From the NCBI GenBank assembly GCA_015686845.1, contig JADPRS010000003.1, forward strand, positions 62,001 to 126,000: a DNA stretch of 64,000 nt. The letters are read 5' to 3'. This document shows positions 9,528 through 17,559 of this stretch, in pieces; position 1 is the stretch's first letter, and every line of letters begins with the position of its first letter. The translations under genes were made by a program, and so were the position numbers. The notes beneath the pieces were generated by a model that ran no database searches, was not told the DNA's origin, and worked only from the letters and a program-made list of their open reading frames with translations. This DNA comes from Lutibacter sp. B2 (lineage in GTDB: Bacteria; Bacillota; Clostridia; Peptostreptococcales; Thermotaleaceae).

Positions 9528-10003
9528 TAGTATATCATGGTTCTTATTGTTTAGTTGATAATCCTCATGTATCTTTTTCAAGGGATGCTTTAGATTTTGG
9601 AAAAGGATTTTATGTAACCGGAATTGAAGAACAAGCAATTAATTGGACAAGTAAGTTTAAGAGAAGAGGAAAAAAAGGCTATTTAAATATATACACATTA
9701 CCAATAGAGAGAATTAAAGAGGATTATAAAGTTAAAGAATTTTCAACTTATAATATTGAGTGGTTAGATTTCATATTAGAGTGTAGAGAGGAAAGCAACA
9801 TTTATTTGGAATATGACATGATTATAGGTGGTATAGCTGATGATAGAGTATATAACACAATAGAACTTTATAAAGACCAGCTAATTGGTAAAGATGAAGC
9901 CCTTAGAAGATTACAGTACTATAAGCCGAATCATCAAATTTGCATTAGCAATCAAGAAATTATAAATAGATATTTAAAGTATGAAGAAAGTAAGGAAGTG
10001 TAA
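9524..10003 (+). CDS. DUF3990 protein, ADP-ribosyltransferase-fold toxin candidate
   Basis: 159-residue protein of the DUF3990 family, which belongs to the ADP-ribosyltransferase superfamily by fold. Visible features are YHGS at residues 4-7, GKGFYVT at 26-32 and YDMIIGGIADD at 97-107, the three conserved blocks of the family. Whether it modifies protein, RNA, DNA or a small molecule cannot be told. It sits between two small DUF3791-like genes, overlapping the first by 4 bases and separated from the second by 2, a compact three-gene cassette typical of toxin/antitoxin modules on mobile elements. Confidence 0.75.
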   Translation: MIVYHGSYCLVDNPHVSFSRDALDFGKGFYVTGIEEQAINWTSKFKRRGKKGYLNIYTLPIERIKEDYKVKEFSTYNIEWLDFILECREESNIYLEYDMIIGGIADDRVYNTIELYKDQLIGKDEALRRLQYYKPNHQICISNQEIINRYLKYEESKEV

Positions 10004-10005
10004 GC

Positions 10006-10248
10006 ATGAAAGCAAATAAAATATTACTACAATCTTTATATAAAGATATAATACTTGAATTTTCAAAAGAAACGGGTAAGGGATTAGATGAAAGTATGGA
10101 GTATTTTTATACATCTGAAACTTATGAATTAATTAGTAAAGGAGTAGGAGACTTACATTGTAGAGGATTTAAATATTTAGCACAGGAGTTAATGTTAGAG
10201 TATGGGATTATGAAACATAAAAGCTATCCAAAGGATTTTGTGCATTAG
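10006..10248 (+). CDS. Second DUF3791-like small protein
   Basis: 80-residue helical protein that I read as a divergent DUF3791-type partner, from the pattern ETYELISKGVGDLHCRGFKYL and its place right after DUF3990. AAGGAAGTG precedes ATG 10006. Together with the gene at 9309 it flanks the ADP-ribosyltransferase-like protein. It may help neutralise it or act in its targeting; no direct evidence. A terminator follows immediately. Confidence 0.65.
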   Translation: MKANKILLQSLYKDIILEFSKETGKGLDESMEYFYTSETYELISKGVGDLHCRGFKYLAQELMLEYGIMKHKSYPKDFVH

Positions 10249-10280
10249 AAAAGACCTACTTCTGCGGCAGGTCTTTATGT
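10249..10280 (+). terminator. Terminator of the DUF3990 cassette
   Basis: Arms AAGACCT (10251-10257) and AGGTCTT (10269-10275) close directly behind the last cassette gene; the trailing T-run is short. Confidence 0.75.
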
Positions 10281-10352
10281 ATGTACTTTAATATTAGATA
10301 ATAATTTTAATTTTATGCTCAAAATTCACTTTGTTATTTGATGATATTCGCT

Positions 10353-10370
10353 GAACCGTATCATAAGTGA
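10353..10370 (+). other. Candidate att site 2: duplicated rlmH 3' end
   Basis: GAACCGTATCATAAGTGA matches the rlmH terminus at 16 of 18 positions. Read in frame from GCT at 10350 it still encodes A-E-P-Y-H-K-stop, so it looks like the end of another rlmH allele left behind by site-specific insertion. It closes a 1.27-kb segment carrying the DUF3990 cassette. Confidence 0.6.
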
Positions 10371-10429
10371 TAATAAAAAACTTTTAAAAGCCTTAAGAGT
10401 TGCAGTAAAATTTTTTAGGCAAAAATTAA

Positions 10430-10468
10430 GGAATGACACCCAGTAAATACCATGCTGGGTGCCATTCC
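10430..10468 (+). repeat. 14-bp imperfect palindrome (hairpin) of unknown origin
   Basis: Arms GGAATGACACCCAG (10430-10443) and CTGGGTGCCATTCC (10455-10468) pair with one mismatch around an 11-base loop. There is no T-run, so it is not a simple terminator. It is more G+C-rich than its surroundings and could be the end of a small mobile palindrome. No second copy was noticed in the window. Confidence 0.55.
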
Positions 10469-10529
10469 TATCCACATAAAATCTCCGTATAATGTAATTA
10501 CCACAACAACATTGAAAGGAGTGTTTTAT

Positions 10530-11223
10530 ATGGATAATACTATTTTAACCAATGAAATCATAAATTTCAACGATGTTGAAAAGGAAGTTTTTGGATTTAC
10601 TTGTAACCTAGGGGTTACAATGATTAAAGAGATGTTAGAAAAATTAAATGAAGAACTCTGTAATCAAAGAAATAAACGAGAATATAGATATAAATTCAAG
10701 ACAGAAAAAACAATACGATAATGTTTTAGAAAAAGTAAAAGAACTTATGGAGAAAGCGGAAGATGAAAAAATAAAAGAAAATTTATCAGAACTATACAAC
10801 TACTATAAAAATAATTATGAAGCATTAACAAGATACACAGATAGAGAAGAAGTTAATCTACCAAAGCCACCCGATGGAGTGCAGTACAAAGGTCTTGGAA
10901 CAATGAAAGGAAGCATACGAAATGTTTTAGCAAATAGAATGAAAAATAATGGTATGAGTTGGTCTATAAATGGTGCAGATCATATGAGTAAAGTATTATA
11001 TTTTAAACATTCAAAAGCTATTAAGAAAACGCTTAAAGCACTTTATAACGATGCTAAGGCAACCGTAAATAGAGAAGTAAAAAAAGCAATAAAAGCAATG
11101 AAAAGTAAGAAAAAACATAAATGTAGAGAAAGTAATATGGTATATGCATTTGGAAAAGTTACAAGAACTAGCAATATATTAAAAAAATTATCGAGTTGCA
11201 AATTAATAAGCAGCTTGATATAA
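10530..11223 (+). pseudogene. ISLre2-family (UPF0236) transposase remnant
   Basis: Two parts of an ISLre2/UPF0236 transposase joined by a large internal deletion and a frame change. 10530-10700 encodes the N-terminus (starts MDNTILTNEI, includes MIKEMLEKLNEELCN and REYRYK) behind a good GAAAGGAGTG ribosome site. From about 10710, in another frame, comes the C-terminal part with NNGMSWSINGADHMSKVLY, matching the conserved GWSxxGADxMAxL region. The family's normal length is roughly 450-500 residues; the catalytic middle is missing, so this copy is dead. It lies at the left edge of the second island segment. Confidence 0.7.
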
Positions 11224-11609
11224 ACTTCAGAATTTTTTAAAAGATAAGCTGGTTTTTATAGGGAGTTCATGCGCAAAAATAAAAAGGAAGAAAATTCATT
11301 ATTATGAATATTTTTCGACATAAATATTTTGACAGTGTCGGCAGTATCAAAGGCAATTTATTTTTAGTAAAAGAATGTTATACTAATATTAATTAAAGAA
11401 ATAAAAAAGGAAATACAATATATTTAGTTATAGAGTGTATTTTTCAATTTGATCTTTATTATATCAAGAGCGAAGAAATTCTTACTTTTAGCTGGGAAAG
11501 AGGGTCTTTTTAATTTCTCTAATATGTAACTAGCAGCTATAAATTAGTCTTTCTAAGAGGTCTTATGAAGATTTGATATATAATGGATATATGTAGAAGG
11601 AGCAGAATT
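11224..11609 (+). other. Intergenic stretch before the Bce-type regulator
   Basis: A 386-base A+T-rich region without a supportable gene. It contains a TTATACTAA-like -10 near 11380 that might belong to the response-regulator promoter, and the right end of the dead transposase. No terminator, riboswitch or clear repeat was recognised. Confidence 0.5.
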
Positions 11610-12281
11610 ATGGAAAAGATTATGATAATAGAAGATTCTAAAGTTATAAGAGATGAATTAAAAACACTATTAATTAGATATGGATATCAAATTGATGCAC
11701 CAGAAAGTTTTAACAATATATTAGAGCATGTACAAAATGAAGCGCCAAATCTAATATTATTAGATATAAATTTACCAGTATTTGATGGATTTTATATATG
11801 TAGGGAAATAAGAAAAACATCTAATATACCAATAATAATAGTAACAAGTAGAGATAGTGAAGTAGATGAGCTTATGAGTATGAACTTGGGAGCTGATGAT
11901 TTTGTAACAAAGCCTTATAATACTCAAATATTGCTAGCACGAATAAGCTCGGTGCTTAAAAGAGTTTATAGTAATATGCAAAATATAGACATAACTATTT
12001 ATAAAGATTTAAAACTTAATTTATCTAACGGAACAATAGAGAATTCTGGAAAAACATTAGAGCTAAGTAAAAATGAACTTAAAATTTTATCTTATCTTAT
12101 CAAAAATAAAGGGAATATAGTATCTAGAGAAAAAATAATGAACTATATGTGGAACTCAGATGCTTTTGTAGATGATAATACATTATCTGTAAATATAAAT
12201 AGACTAAGAAAAAAACTAGAGGAAATAGGACTAAATGATTATATAGAAACTAAAAGAGGGCTAGGGTATATAATGAAATGA
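11610..12281 (+). CDS. BceR-type response regulator
   Basis: 223-residue OmpR-family regulator: receiver domain with the acidic pair in IIEDSK, phosphoacceptor Asp in LLLDINLPVFDG and Lys in TKPYNT, then a winged helix ending KRGLGYIMK. Partner kinase (overlapping 4 bases) and downstream BceAB-type transporter identify it as the regulator of an antimicrobial-peptide detoxification module. ATG 11610 follows GAAGGAG; the frame-open start at 11583 is upstream of that site. Probable binding sites (TNACA-N4-TGTAA) lie at 13355 and 14589. Codon use is richer in ATA and AGA than in the flanking core genes, consistent with acquisition. Confidence 0.85.
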   Translation: MEKIMIIEDSKVIRDELKTLLIRYGYQIDAPESFNNILEHVQNEAPNLILLDINLPVFDGFYICREIRKTSNIPIIIVTSRDSEVDELMSMNLGADDFVTKPYNTQILLARISSVLKRVYSNMQNIDITIYKDLKLNLSNGTIENSGKTLELSKNELKILSYLIKNKGNIVSREKIMNYMWNSDAFVDDNTLSVNINRLRKKLEEIGLNDYIETKRGLGYIMK

Positions 12282-13291
12282 GAATAATAGAGTATTTAAA
12301 AGAGAGAACTCTTTTTTTTATAGTAAATATAATAGTATTTTTAATATTAGGAAGTACGCTGCTCCTTATTGATGTAGCTCCCGTAATTATATTTGAAATT
12401 TTTATTTTGTGGTTTAGTCCTCTTATTGTATACATATTTTTAGAAATGATAAAACATAAAAAATATTATGATGAAATAATATCAATTAGTGATAATTTGG
12501 ATAAAAAGTATTTACTATCAGAAGTAATAAGAAAGCCAGAGTTTACAGAAGGAAAAGTAATATATGATATATTAAAAAAAAGCAATCGTAATATGCAGGA
12601 ACATGTAAAATACTTTAAAAATATACAAAGTGAATATCAAGAATATATAGAGACATGGGTACATGAAATAAAAACGCCTATTGCATCCTTAATGTTAATA
12701 ATTGAAAATAATGAAGATAAAATTCCTATAAGTATGAAATATGAAATAAAAAAGATAGAGGATTATATAGATCAAGTTTTATATTATTCAAGAAGCAATA
12801 ATGTGAGTAAAGACTATATAATAAAAAGTTTTAACTTAGAAAAAATAGTAAGAGGTGCTATAAGGAAGAGTGCTAGTGATTTTATAAATAAAAAGATTTC
12901 TGTAGATATAAAAAATTTAAGCCATGAAGTTTATAGTGATACTAAGTGGATTGAATTTATACTAAATCAGATTATTAGTAATTCAATAAAATATTCAAAA
13001 GAAGAAATAGGAAAAGTAACTATAAATTCAATACTAAATGAAAACAATGTAATCTTAAGCATAAAAGACAATGGTGTTGGAATTAGTGAAAAGGATATAA
13101 ATAGAGTTTTTGAAAAGGGATTCACTGGTAAGAATGGAAGAATATTTGGAAAGTCAACTGGGATAGGTTTATATTTATGTAAGCAGCTTTGTGATAAATT
13201 GGGACTAGGATTAAATTTAATTTCTAAAGAAAATGAGGGAACAGAAGTAAGAATAATATTTCCAATAGGTAAAGCAACTATAATAAACTAA
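12278..13291 (+). CDS. BceS-type intramembrane-sensing histidine kinase
   Basis: 337-residue kinase with two adjacent N-terminal membrane helices (about residues 12-30 and 36-55) joined by a very short external loop, no HAMP or PAS domain, HisKA with WVHEIKTP, and HATPase_c (NSIKYSKEE, STGIGLYLCKQL). This layout is diagnostic for BceS kinases, which sense peptide antibiotics through their ABC transporter and have no sensor domain of their own. It overlaps the regulator gene by 4 bases and ends at a strong terminator. Confidence 0.88.
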   Translation: MRIIEYLKERTLFFIVNIIVFLILGSTLLLIDVAPVIIFEIFILWFSPLIVYIFLEMIKHKKYYDEIISISDNLDKKYLLSEVIRKPEFTEGKVIYDILKKSNRNMQEHVKYFKNIQSEYQEYIETWVHEIKTPIASLMLIIENNEDKIPISMKYEIKKIEDYIDQVLYYSRSNNVSKDYIIKSFNLEKIVRGAIRKSASDFINKKISVDIKNLSHEVYSDTKWIEFILNQIISNSIKYSKEEIGKVTINSILNENNVILSIKDNGVGISEKDINRVFEKGFTGKNGRIFGKSTGIGLYLCKQLCDKLGLGLNLISKENEGTEVRIIFPIGKATIIN

Positions 13292-13340
13292 ATAAAAATG
13301 ATCATATGCAAATAAATTTTGTGTATGGTCATTTTTATTT
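13290..13340 (+). terminator. Terminator after the kinase gene
   Basis: Long A+T-rich stem formed by AAATAAAAATGATCA and TGGTCATTTTTATTT with a 21-base spacer, ending in a T-rich run. Confidence 0.75.
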
Positions 13341-13479
13341 AGTTTATTATAATCTTACGAAAATGTAACTTAAATGAAAGATAAATAAATATGTAGATTT
13401 GATTATGTAGGATAAAATATACAGTATAAGAAGCAAGCAAAAAAATGAAAAGTATATTAAATGTAGAGAAAAAAATATT
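13324..13479 (+). repeat. Left copy of a duplicated ABC-transporter promoter region
   Basis: From TATGGTCATTTTTA through ATATGTAGATTTGATTATG to ATTAAATGTAGAGAAAA this stretch repeats the region at 14526-14713. The left copy even includes the first nine codons of the ATPase gene (MKSILNVEK) at 13445, which then run into unrelated sequence. It marks the lipoprotein gene between the copies as an insertion or tandem-duplication product. Confidence 0.75.
13355..13368 (+). promoter_or_regulatory. BceR-type operator, left copy
   Basis: TTACG-AAAA-TGTAA matches the BceR-family consensus TNACA-N4-TGTAA with one mismatch. It lies upstream of the lipoprotein gene, which is therefore likely induced with the transporter. 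Confidence 0.5.
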
Positions 13480-13537
13480 TAATATACATTTTCCAGATGT
13501 CAACGAGATAAATATTATAAAAAAGGAGAGAAATGAT

Positions 13538-14266
13538 ATGAAATTTAAAAGAACATTATTGGCAGGTTTACTTGGGTTGGTAGTGGTTACAGGATGTACG
13601 GAGGCTGCTACAATGACAAAGAATACGGTAACTAAAGAAAGCCAGATAAAAACAGAAAAAACTCAAAAAACAAATGAATATGAGGTAAGAAAAGAACTTG
13701 GAACAATATTTGAGGACAATCTAAAGGTAGATGATTCAAAGGTAAAAATAAAGCAGAAAGAAGCAGAAAAGATTGCACTGGATGCAGTTAAAAAATATTT
13801 TAATGAAGAAGTGAATATTGAGGACTTAGTACCACAGATGTATTTATTTAATGATGAGGTATGGAATGTAAATTGGATTTATGCGGATGATTTCAAAGGA
13901 GGAAGTACAATTATACAGTATGGAGCTGGTATGGATGCTACAACAGGTGAACTATTATCAGTTACAGCAGGAGATATAGATTTAAGTAAAAAACCTCAAA
14001 AAGTAGATGATAAAGAATTAAGAAAAATAGCACTGAATTTTATTGAGGAAAATAAACTTACGGATAACATCAAAGATTTAGAGTATATTGGAGCAAAAGG
14101 TGTATCTGAGAGAAAAGACCTATGTAGAGAATTGATGTTTAGAGATAAAAATCAAAAAGGTATATTTATCTCAATCGATTTAGTAAATCAAAAAGTAGAT
14201 AGATTCTCATATAGAAAGAATTTTGATGATCAACAAGTGAAATGGGAATTGAATGAACAAGGTTAA
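13538..14266 (+). CDS. Lipoprotein inserted in the Bce-type module
   Basis: 242-residue predicted lipoprotein: signal peptide MKFKRTLLAGLLGLVVVTGC with lipobox VTGC, then a Lys/Glu-rich linker and two similar alpha/beta units (KQKEAEKIALDAVKKYF... and DDKELRKIALNFIEENK...), each resembling PepSY/YcdB-like repeats. ATG 13538 follows AAAAGGAGAG. The long frame opening at 13445 begins with a truncated copy of the ATPase start, not with this gene. It sits between two copies of the transporter promoter region, so it probably shares BceR-type control. Function unknown; ligand binding at the surface is a guess. Confidence 0.75.
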   Translation: MKFKRTLLAGLLGLVVVTGCTEAATMTKNTVTKESQIKTEKTQKTNEYEVRKELGTIFEDNLKVDDSKVKIKQKEAEKIALDAVKKYFNEEVNIEDLVPQMYLFNDEVWNVNWIYADDFKGGSTIIQYGAGMDATTGELLSVTAGDIDLSKKPQKVDDKELRKIALNFIEENKLTDNIKDLEYIGAKGVSERKDLCRELMFRDKNQKGIFISIDLVNQKVDRFSYRKNFDDQQVKWELNEQG

Positions 14267-14302
14267 TTTTAAGTGGTGTATATTAAGATAAAAAAGGAGT
14301 CG

Positions 14303-14413
14303 AGAGTGTAAATTATGTAAACCTCTTAAATGGTGTAAATAATTACAACCAAATAGGAGGTTTTTACTCTGGCAAACAGAAAAATTGATCCAGAAAGGAA
14401 AATAACTAATTAA
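14303..14413 (+). mobile_element. Possible IS 5'-end remnant
   Basis: An IS-end-like stretch beginning AGTGTAAATTATG is followed by AGGAGG (14355-14360) and a 14-codon frame from CTG 14369 (ANRKIDPERK..., stop at 14413). It looks like the start of a transposase gene, perhaps IS256-like, whose ATG has become CTG and whose body is gone. The assignment is weak. Confidence 0.25.
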
Positions 14414-14525
14414 ACTGAGCTGTTCTTGATAAACTGAACACTCTATAGTTAGATTTTCTCGCCATATCTTATACTTGTTTTGATTTTTATTTTCTACGTA
14501 AATCCCCCAAATGGGGTATACGTCA

Positions 14526-14713
14526 TATGGTCATTTTTAAAATTATAAGGAAATTGCAAATTTACATCCTTAATGACATAGTAGAATCTAACAAAAATGT
14601 AACGCAAATGAAAGATAAATATGTAGATTTGATTATGTAGGATAAAATATAGAGTATAAGAAACAATGGAGGAAAATAAAAAATGAAAAATATATTAAAT
14701 GTAGAGAAAATAG
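14526..14713 (+). repeat. Right copy of the duplicated promoter region
   Basis: Matches 13324-13479 with small gaps and substitutions and continues into the intact ATPase gene. It carries the better of the two operator copies and a GGAGG ribosome site that the left copy lacks. Confidence 0.75.
14589..14602 (+). promoter_or_regulatory. BceR-type operator of the ABC transporter
   Basis: TAACA-AAAA-TGTAA fits the BceR consensus TNACA-N4-TGTAA exactly, about 80 bases upstream of the ATPase start. Downstream GATAAAATAT may serve as the -10 region. Confidence 0.6.
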
Positions 14714-15450
14714 AAAAATATTATGGAAATAAAGAAAACATAACAAAAGCAATAGACAATATAAGCTTTAGAGTAGAGAAAGGAGAATTTGTTGGGATAA
14801 TGGGAGCATCTGGTAGTGGTAAAACAACATTATTAAATTGCATATCAACAATAGACACTATATCTACTGGAAAGATAATAATAAATGGACAAGATATTAC
14901 GCAATTAAAATCAAAATCGTTAGATAAGTTTAGACAAAATGAATTAGGCTTTATATTTCAAGATTTCAATTTGCTAGATACATTAACTGCTTATGAAAAT
15001 ATAGCGTTAGCTTTAACAATACAAGAAAGAAATCCAAAGGAAATTGACGGTTTAATTAAAAGTGTTGCAGAAACACTGGATATTTCATCAGTTTTAAATA
15101 AATATCCTTATGAAATGTCAGGAGGACAGAAACAAAGAGTAGCTTGTTGTAGAGCAATAGTCACTAACCCATCATTAATATTAGCGGATGAACCTACAGG
15201 GGCATTAGACTCTAAATCCTCAAGATTACTACTAGAGTCTTTTGAAAAATTTAATAAAGAGCTAGAGGCAACTATACTTATGGTAACTCATGATGTTTTT
15301 ACTGCAAGTTATGCGCATAGAATTTTATTTATAAAAGATGGGAAGATATTTACTGAATTAGTTAGAGGAAATGATAGTAGAAAGGATTTTTTCAATAGAA
15401 TTATAGAAGTTATTACTCTTCTTGGTGGTGACGATAACGATGTATTCTAA
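14683..15450 (+). CDS. BceA-type ABC transporter ATPase
   Basis: 255-residue ATPase of the MacB/BceA class with Walker A GASGSGKTT (about residue 41), signature MSGGQKQRVA (about 146) and Walker B ILADEPTGALD (about 166). It energises the FtsX-fold permease encoded next; such pairs free lipid II-cycle intermediates from peptide antibiotics and signal to the BceS kinase. GGAGG precedes the ATG. The gene overlaps the permease start by 11 bases. Confidence 0.88.
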   Translation: MKNILNVEKIEKYYGNKENITKAIDNISFRVEKGEFVGIMGASGSGKTTLLNCISTIDTISTGKIIINGQDITQLKSKSLDKFRQNELGFIFQDFNLLDTLTAYENIALALTIQERNPKEIDGLIKSVAETLDISSVLNKYPYEMSGGQKQRVACCRAIVTNPSLILADEPTGALDSKSSRLLLESFEKFNKELEATILMVTHDVFTASYAHRILFIKDGKIFTELVRGNDSRKDFFNRIIEVITLLGGDDNDVF

Positions 15451-17449
15451 GATTGCTTTAGGTAATGTAAAAAAGAGTGTTAAGGACTATACGATATACT
15501 TTTTGACATTAACATTAGCTGTATGTATTTTCTATAGTTTTAACTCAATAGAATCTCAAAAATCTGTTATTGAAGCAAGTTCTGGAAAAGATGATTTTAA
15601 TATATTAACAACAGTTATATCATTTATATCAGTATTTGTTTCACTAATAGTAGGAGGACTAATATTATATGCTAGTAATTTCTTAATAAGAAAGCGTAAA
15701 AAAGAATTTGGAATATATATGACTTTAGGGATGAGTAAAAGAAAAATATCTAAAATATTAGTTTTAGAAACATTTTCTGTAGGAGCGTTATCATTAATTA
15801 GTGGATTGATATTAGGAGTTGTATTATCCCAGGGGTTATCTATAGTCACAGCAAAACTGTTTTTGGTAGATATGAGTAAATATAAATTTATAATTTCAAC
15901 TAGTGCAATAGGTAAAACAATACTGTACTTTGGAATAATATTTATGATTATTATGATATTTAATACAGCAGTAATGTCTAAGTACAAAATAATAGATTTA
16001 TTAACAGCTGGAAGAAAGAATGAAAATGTAAAAATAAAAAATCCGTTTATATACGTATTAACATTTATATTATGCGTAATATCTTTAGGGTTTTCATATT
16101 ACTTAGTATTAAAAGTAGGATTAAAAATAAAAGATTCTTTATTTCATATAGCTATAGTATTAGGCGTATTAGGTACTTTATTGTTTTTCTTTAGTTTAGC
16201 AGGGTTTGGTTTATATATAACTAAAAAAAGTAAAAAAGTGTACTTTAAAGGTTTAAATATATTTATATTAAAGCAGATAAATAGCAAGGTAAATACTAAC
16301 TTTTTATCAATGTCTGTAATATGCTTAATGCTATTTTTAACTATGGGAATGCTTTCAACAGGGGTTGGTTTTAAAACTACTGTTGAATCACTAATTAAAG
16401 CTGCAACACCATTTGATGCAACAGCTAAAGCCTATAGTGGTAAAGATGGTAAAGTTGATTCTATAGAGAAAACACTGAAAAGCATTGATTTTAAATTTGA
16501 TAAGTCAGAAAAGTATGTAGAATATAGTGAATATATAATCAATGAAAATATAAATGAAGTATTAAAGTTAGATGATAAGCAAAAGAAAGAACTGTCTAAA
16601 CTCAGAGATTGGAATCCTAGAGTTATAAAAATATCAGAGTACAATGATTTAAGAAAGTTACAAAATAAACCGTCAATAAAATTAAAAGATGATGAAGTTT
16701 TAATTACGGCTAATAGTGATGATACAGTAGAAGTTATTAATAAATTTTTATCTAATAACAAAAGTGTATATATTAAAGGAACCAATTATAAAGTGAAAAA
16801 TCATAAGCTAATAACGGATGCTACTCGTACTACTGGTGAGCTTAAGGATAATATATTAACACTAGTAGTAAATGATGATTTTATTAAAGATTTAAAGTTA
16901 AACGCTAAGTATCTTAATGTAAACTTTACAGAAGAAAATAAAGAAGAATCAGAGAAAAAATTCTTAAAATTATTAGAGGATTTTAGAGATGTATATATAA
17001 ATGATAGTAAAATTGATTATATGATTGTGAATACAAAAAAGCAAGAATATGTTGAAAGTAGAGCTTCGACAATATTGGTATTATTCGTAGTTATATACCT
17101 AGGAATAGTATTTTTAATAGCTAGCATGGCAGCACTTGCAATACAACAATTATCAGAAGCTAGTAATAGTATAGATAGATATAAATCGTTAAAAAGAATA
17201 GGTGCTAATGACAAGATGATAAATAAGACAATATTTGTTCAAACACTAATATACTTTACCCTACCAGTAGGGCTAGCGTTTATACATTCAATTGTTTGTA
17301 TAAAGGTAATTAATGATTATATATCTATGTTTGCTAAACCCAATATAGGAGTAGGTTCATTGATAGTAGTTCTAGCATTTATATTAGTGTATATGGGATA
17401 CTTTTGTGCAACATATACAGGATATAAAAATATTGTGAAAAATTCGTAG
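15440..17449 (+). CDS. BceB-type ABC permease with large extracellular domain
   Basis: 669-residue permease with about ten membrane helices: one near residues 17-40, a group to about 300, then a large external domain of roughly 200 residues (about 320-530) and the last helices. Two FtsX-type regions and the placement of the external domain are diagnostic of BceB. ATG 15440 gives the family start MYSKIALGNVK; the frame-open start at 15422 lies within the ATPase gene. The external domain, which recognises the peptide or its target complex, resembles the product of the gene at 17560. Confidence 0.88.
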   Translation: MYSKIALGNVKKSVKDYTIYFLTLTLAVCIFYSFNSIESQKSVIEASSGKDDFNILTTVISFISVFVSLIVGGLILYASNFLIRKRKKEFGIYMTLGMSKRKISKILVLETFSVGALSLISGLILGVVLSQGLSIVTAKLFLVDMSKYKFIISTSAIGKTILYFGIIFMIIMIFNTAVMSKYKIIDLLTAGRKNENVKIKNPFIYVLTFILCVISLGFSYYLVLKVGLKIKDSLFHIAIVLGVLGTLLFFFSLAGFGLYITKKSKKVYFKGLNIFILKQINSKVNTNFLSMSVICLMLFLTMGMLSTGVGFKTTVESLIKAATPFDATAKAYSGKDGKVDSIEKTLKSIDFKFDKSEKYVEYSEYIINENINEVLKLDDKQKKELSKLRDWNPRVIKISEYNDLRKLQNKPSIKLKDDEVLITANSDDTVEVINKFLSNNKSVYIKGTNYKVKNHKLITDATRTTGELKDNILTLVVNDDFIKDLKLNAKYLNVNFTEENKEESEKKFLKLLEDFRDVYINDSKIDYMIVNTKKQEYVESRASTILVLFVVIYLGIVFLIASMAALAIQQLSEASNSIDRYKSLKRIGANDKMINKTIFVQTLIYFTLPVGLAFIHSIVCIKVINDYISMFAKPNIGVGSLIVVLAFILVYMGYFCATYTGYKNIVKNS

Positions 17450-17473
17450 GATTTAAGAAATATCCAATTAGAA

Positions 17474-17542
17474 ATGCTAATTATAACAGTGATCATAACA
17501 TTGCTAACTGGATGTATTTTTTCAATTTATAATAAAGATTAA
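17474..17542 (+). CDS. Possible 22-residue lipoprotein-like micro-ORF
   Basis: ATG 17474 opens a 22-codon frame with hydrophobic run LIITVIITLLTGC and a lipobox-like LTGC, ending in TAA just before the ribosome site of the next gene. No ribosome site of its own is evident. It may be a lipoprotein relic or chance. Confidence 0.2.
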   Translation: MLIITVIITLLTGCIFSIYNKD

Positions 17543-17559
17543 ATAAGGAGGATATAAAA

